Assembly (NCBI RefSeq): GCF_951805225.1
Contig: NZ_OX638201.1
Coordinates: forward strand, 2,976,001 to 3,040,000
DNA: 64,000 bases
Direction: 5' to 3'
Origin: an uncultured Flavobacterium sp.
GTDB taxonomy: Bacteria > Bacteroidota > Bacteroidia > Flavobacteriales > Flavobacteriaceae
This document shows, piece by piece, positions 63,473-64,000 of this stretch. Positions within the stretch are counted from its first letter, which is position 1. Each line of letters begins with the position of its first letter. Below the pieces are notes generated by a model. It worked only from the letters and a program-made list of their open reading frames with translations, had not been told where the DNA came from and did not search any database. Made by a program: the position numbers and the translations under genes.

Positions 63473-64000
63473 TTATTTTTTAATAACCTTGGCTGTATAT
63501 TTTTTATCTTTTATAACACATTCTAACACATAAATCCCAGGAGTTATGCCGCTTAGATTTATAGTTGACGGAATATTTGTATAAGTTTTATTCCATACTG
63601 CTTTTCCATCCATAGCGTAAATTTTGATTTCTGTAGCTCCTTCAATTTTTTCACCTAAAAAGATGTTTACATTATCAACTGCCGGATTAGGGAATACTCT
63701 AAACGCATTTGTAATTTTTCCAAGCAACATACCTTTTGAATCAAATGGCGTCGAAATTCTGTTACAACCGTTATCATTAGTTATTTGAAGACTATAACTT
63801 CCTTCCCAAATTGCAATAATCGATTTTTCAGTTGCATTTGGAATAGCTCTATCATTCAAAAACCATTGATACGAAGCTGCATCAACTGAAGCTGTTAGTT
63901 TTTTCTCGCCTACAACCTGAATTTCCGGTACAATATTGTTTTCAAGAATTGAAATGGTCGTACTTAAAGTTTTACCAATTCCGTTTTCATTATAAACCGT
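63473..64000 (-). CDS. T9SS type A sorting-domain protein, 5' end outside the window
   Basis: The reading frame stays open from the stop at 63473 to the window edge, so this is the last part of a longer gene. An Ig/PKD-like segment (QWFLNDRAIP, GSYSLQITNDNGC) comes first. The C-terminal sorting domain has VFPNPAVDNVNI, GKAVWNKTY and GIYVLE, typical of proteins exported by the type IX system. An internal TTG at 63859 is not a true start. The function of the missing part is unknown. Confidence 0.88.
   Translation of the reverse strand, partial: TVYNENGIGKTLSTTISILENNIVPEIQVVGEKKLTASVDAASYQWFLNDRAIPNATEKSIIAIWEGSYSLQITNDNGCNRISTPFDSKGMLLGKITNAFRVFPNPAVDNVNIFLGEKIEGATEIKIYAMDGKAVWNKTYTNIPSTINLSGITPGIYVLECVIKDKKYTAKVIKK

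Noticed and set aside
63473..63859. Complete 128-aa gene
   Set aside because: The 63859 start is TTG and the frame stays open to the window edge, so it is the end of a longer gene.

Overview
The window looks like a chromosomal segment of a Flavobacterium-type Bacteroidota. Supporting signs are low GC, -7 promoter boxes of the form TAnnTTTG, a type IX secretion sorting domain, SusC/TonB-type outer-membrane proteins, ECF sigma/anti-sigma clusters, and many dispersed inverted repeats between genes. A complete tmRNA gene lies at 62205-62597. The species cannot be named from this sequence alone.

Region 1 (1-7395) is accessory. It holds a membrane protein, a small kinase-like protein of the type found in polyvalent proteins, an XRE regulator, and a two-gene operon that matches the Gabija anti-phage layout (OLD-type ATPase-TOPRIM nuclease plus UvrD-like helicase). 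Beside it are four tRNA-like genes with abnormal anticodon and T loops, directly downstream of an operon encoding an unusual SDR protein. Region 2 (9482-14320) has a membrane protein, a tyrosinase operon with two secreted partners, and TatD.

Region 3 (14547-21878) is the most interesting part. It encodes a T4-like end-healing kinase/phosphatase, a T4 Rnl1-like RNA ligase, a HEPN-type putative RNase, a TROVE/Ro60 protein, an HD phosphohydrolase and a WYL regulator. Between the HEPN and TROVE genes, in a stretch of about 960 bases with no ORF, the minus strand carries six tandem RNA elements. All six can form the same two-stem fold, with different sequences but preserved pairing, around conserved UGUCGU and UUACUUCG segments. 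Elements 1 and 2 also carry a circularly permuted tRNA module (T-arm, capped acceptor stem, D-arm), as described for enterobacterial Y RNA. I interpret them as an array of Ro60-binding Y RNAs. One palindrome (TACTGCGC, 9-nt spacer, GCGCAGTA) recurs at four promoter positions: before the ligase/kinase operon, before HEPN, before the RNA array, and between TROVE and HD. That suggests a single regulon for RNA damage, repair and surveillance.

Region 4 (22125-28629) is a MarR-controlled beta-oxidation operon interrupted by a four-helix-bundle gene. Region 5 (29012-63400) is mostly core and cell-envelope functions: chitinase, SodC, carbonic anhydrase with a SulP transporter, divergent dps/oxyR, mnmD, ilvE, an ECF sigma operon, Kup, an RsmB-like methyltransferase, MenE, CPBP protease, ArsC, a TonB-type receptor, FumC, an alanine-dehydrogenase-like enzyme, a class C beta-lactamase-like hydrolase, tmRNA and a porin. 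The window ends inside a T9SS-exported protein gene.

All calls come from reading the sequence. No database search or folding program was run, so RNA structures and family names should be treated as hypotheses of the stated confidence.
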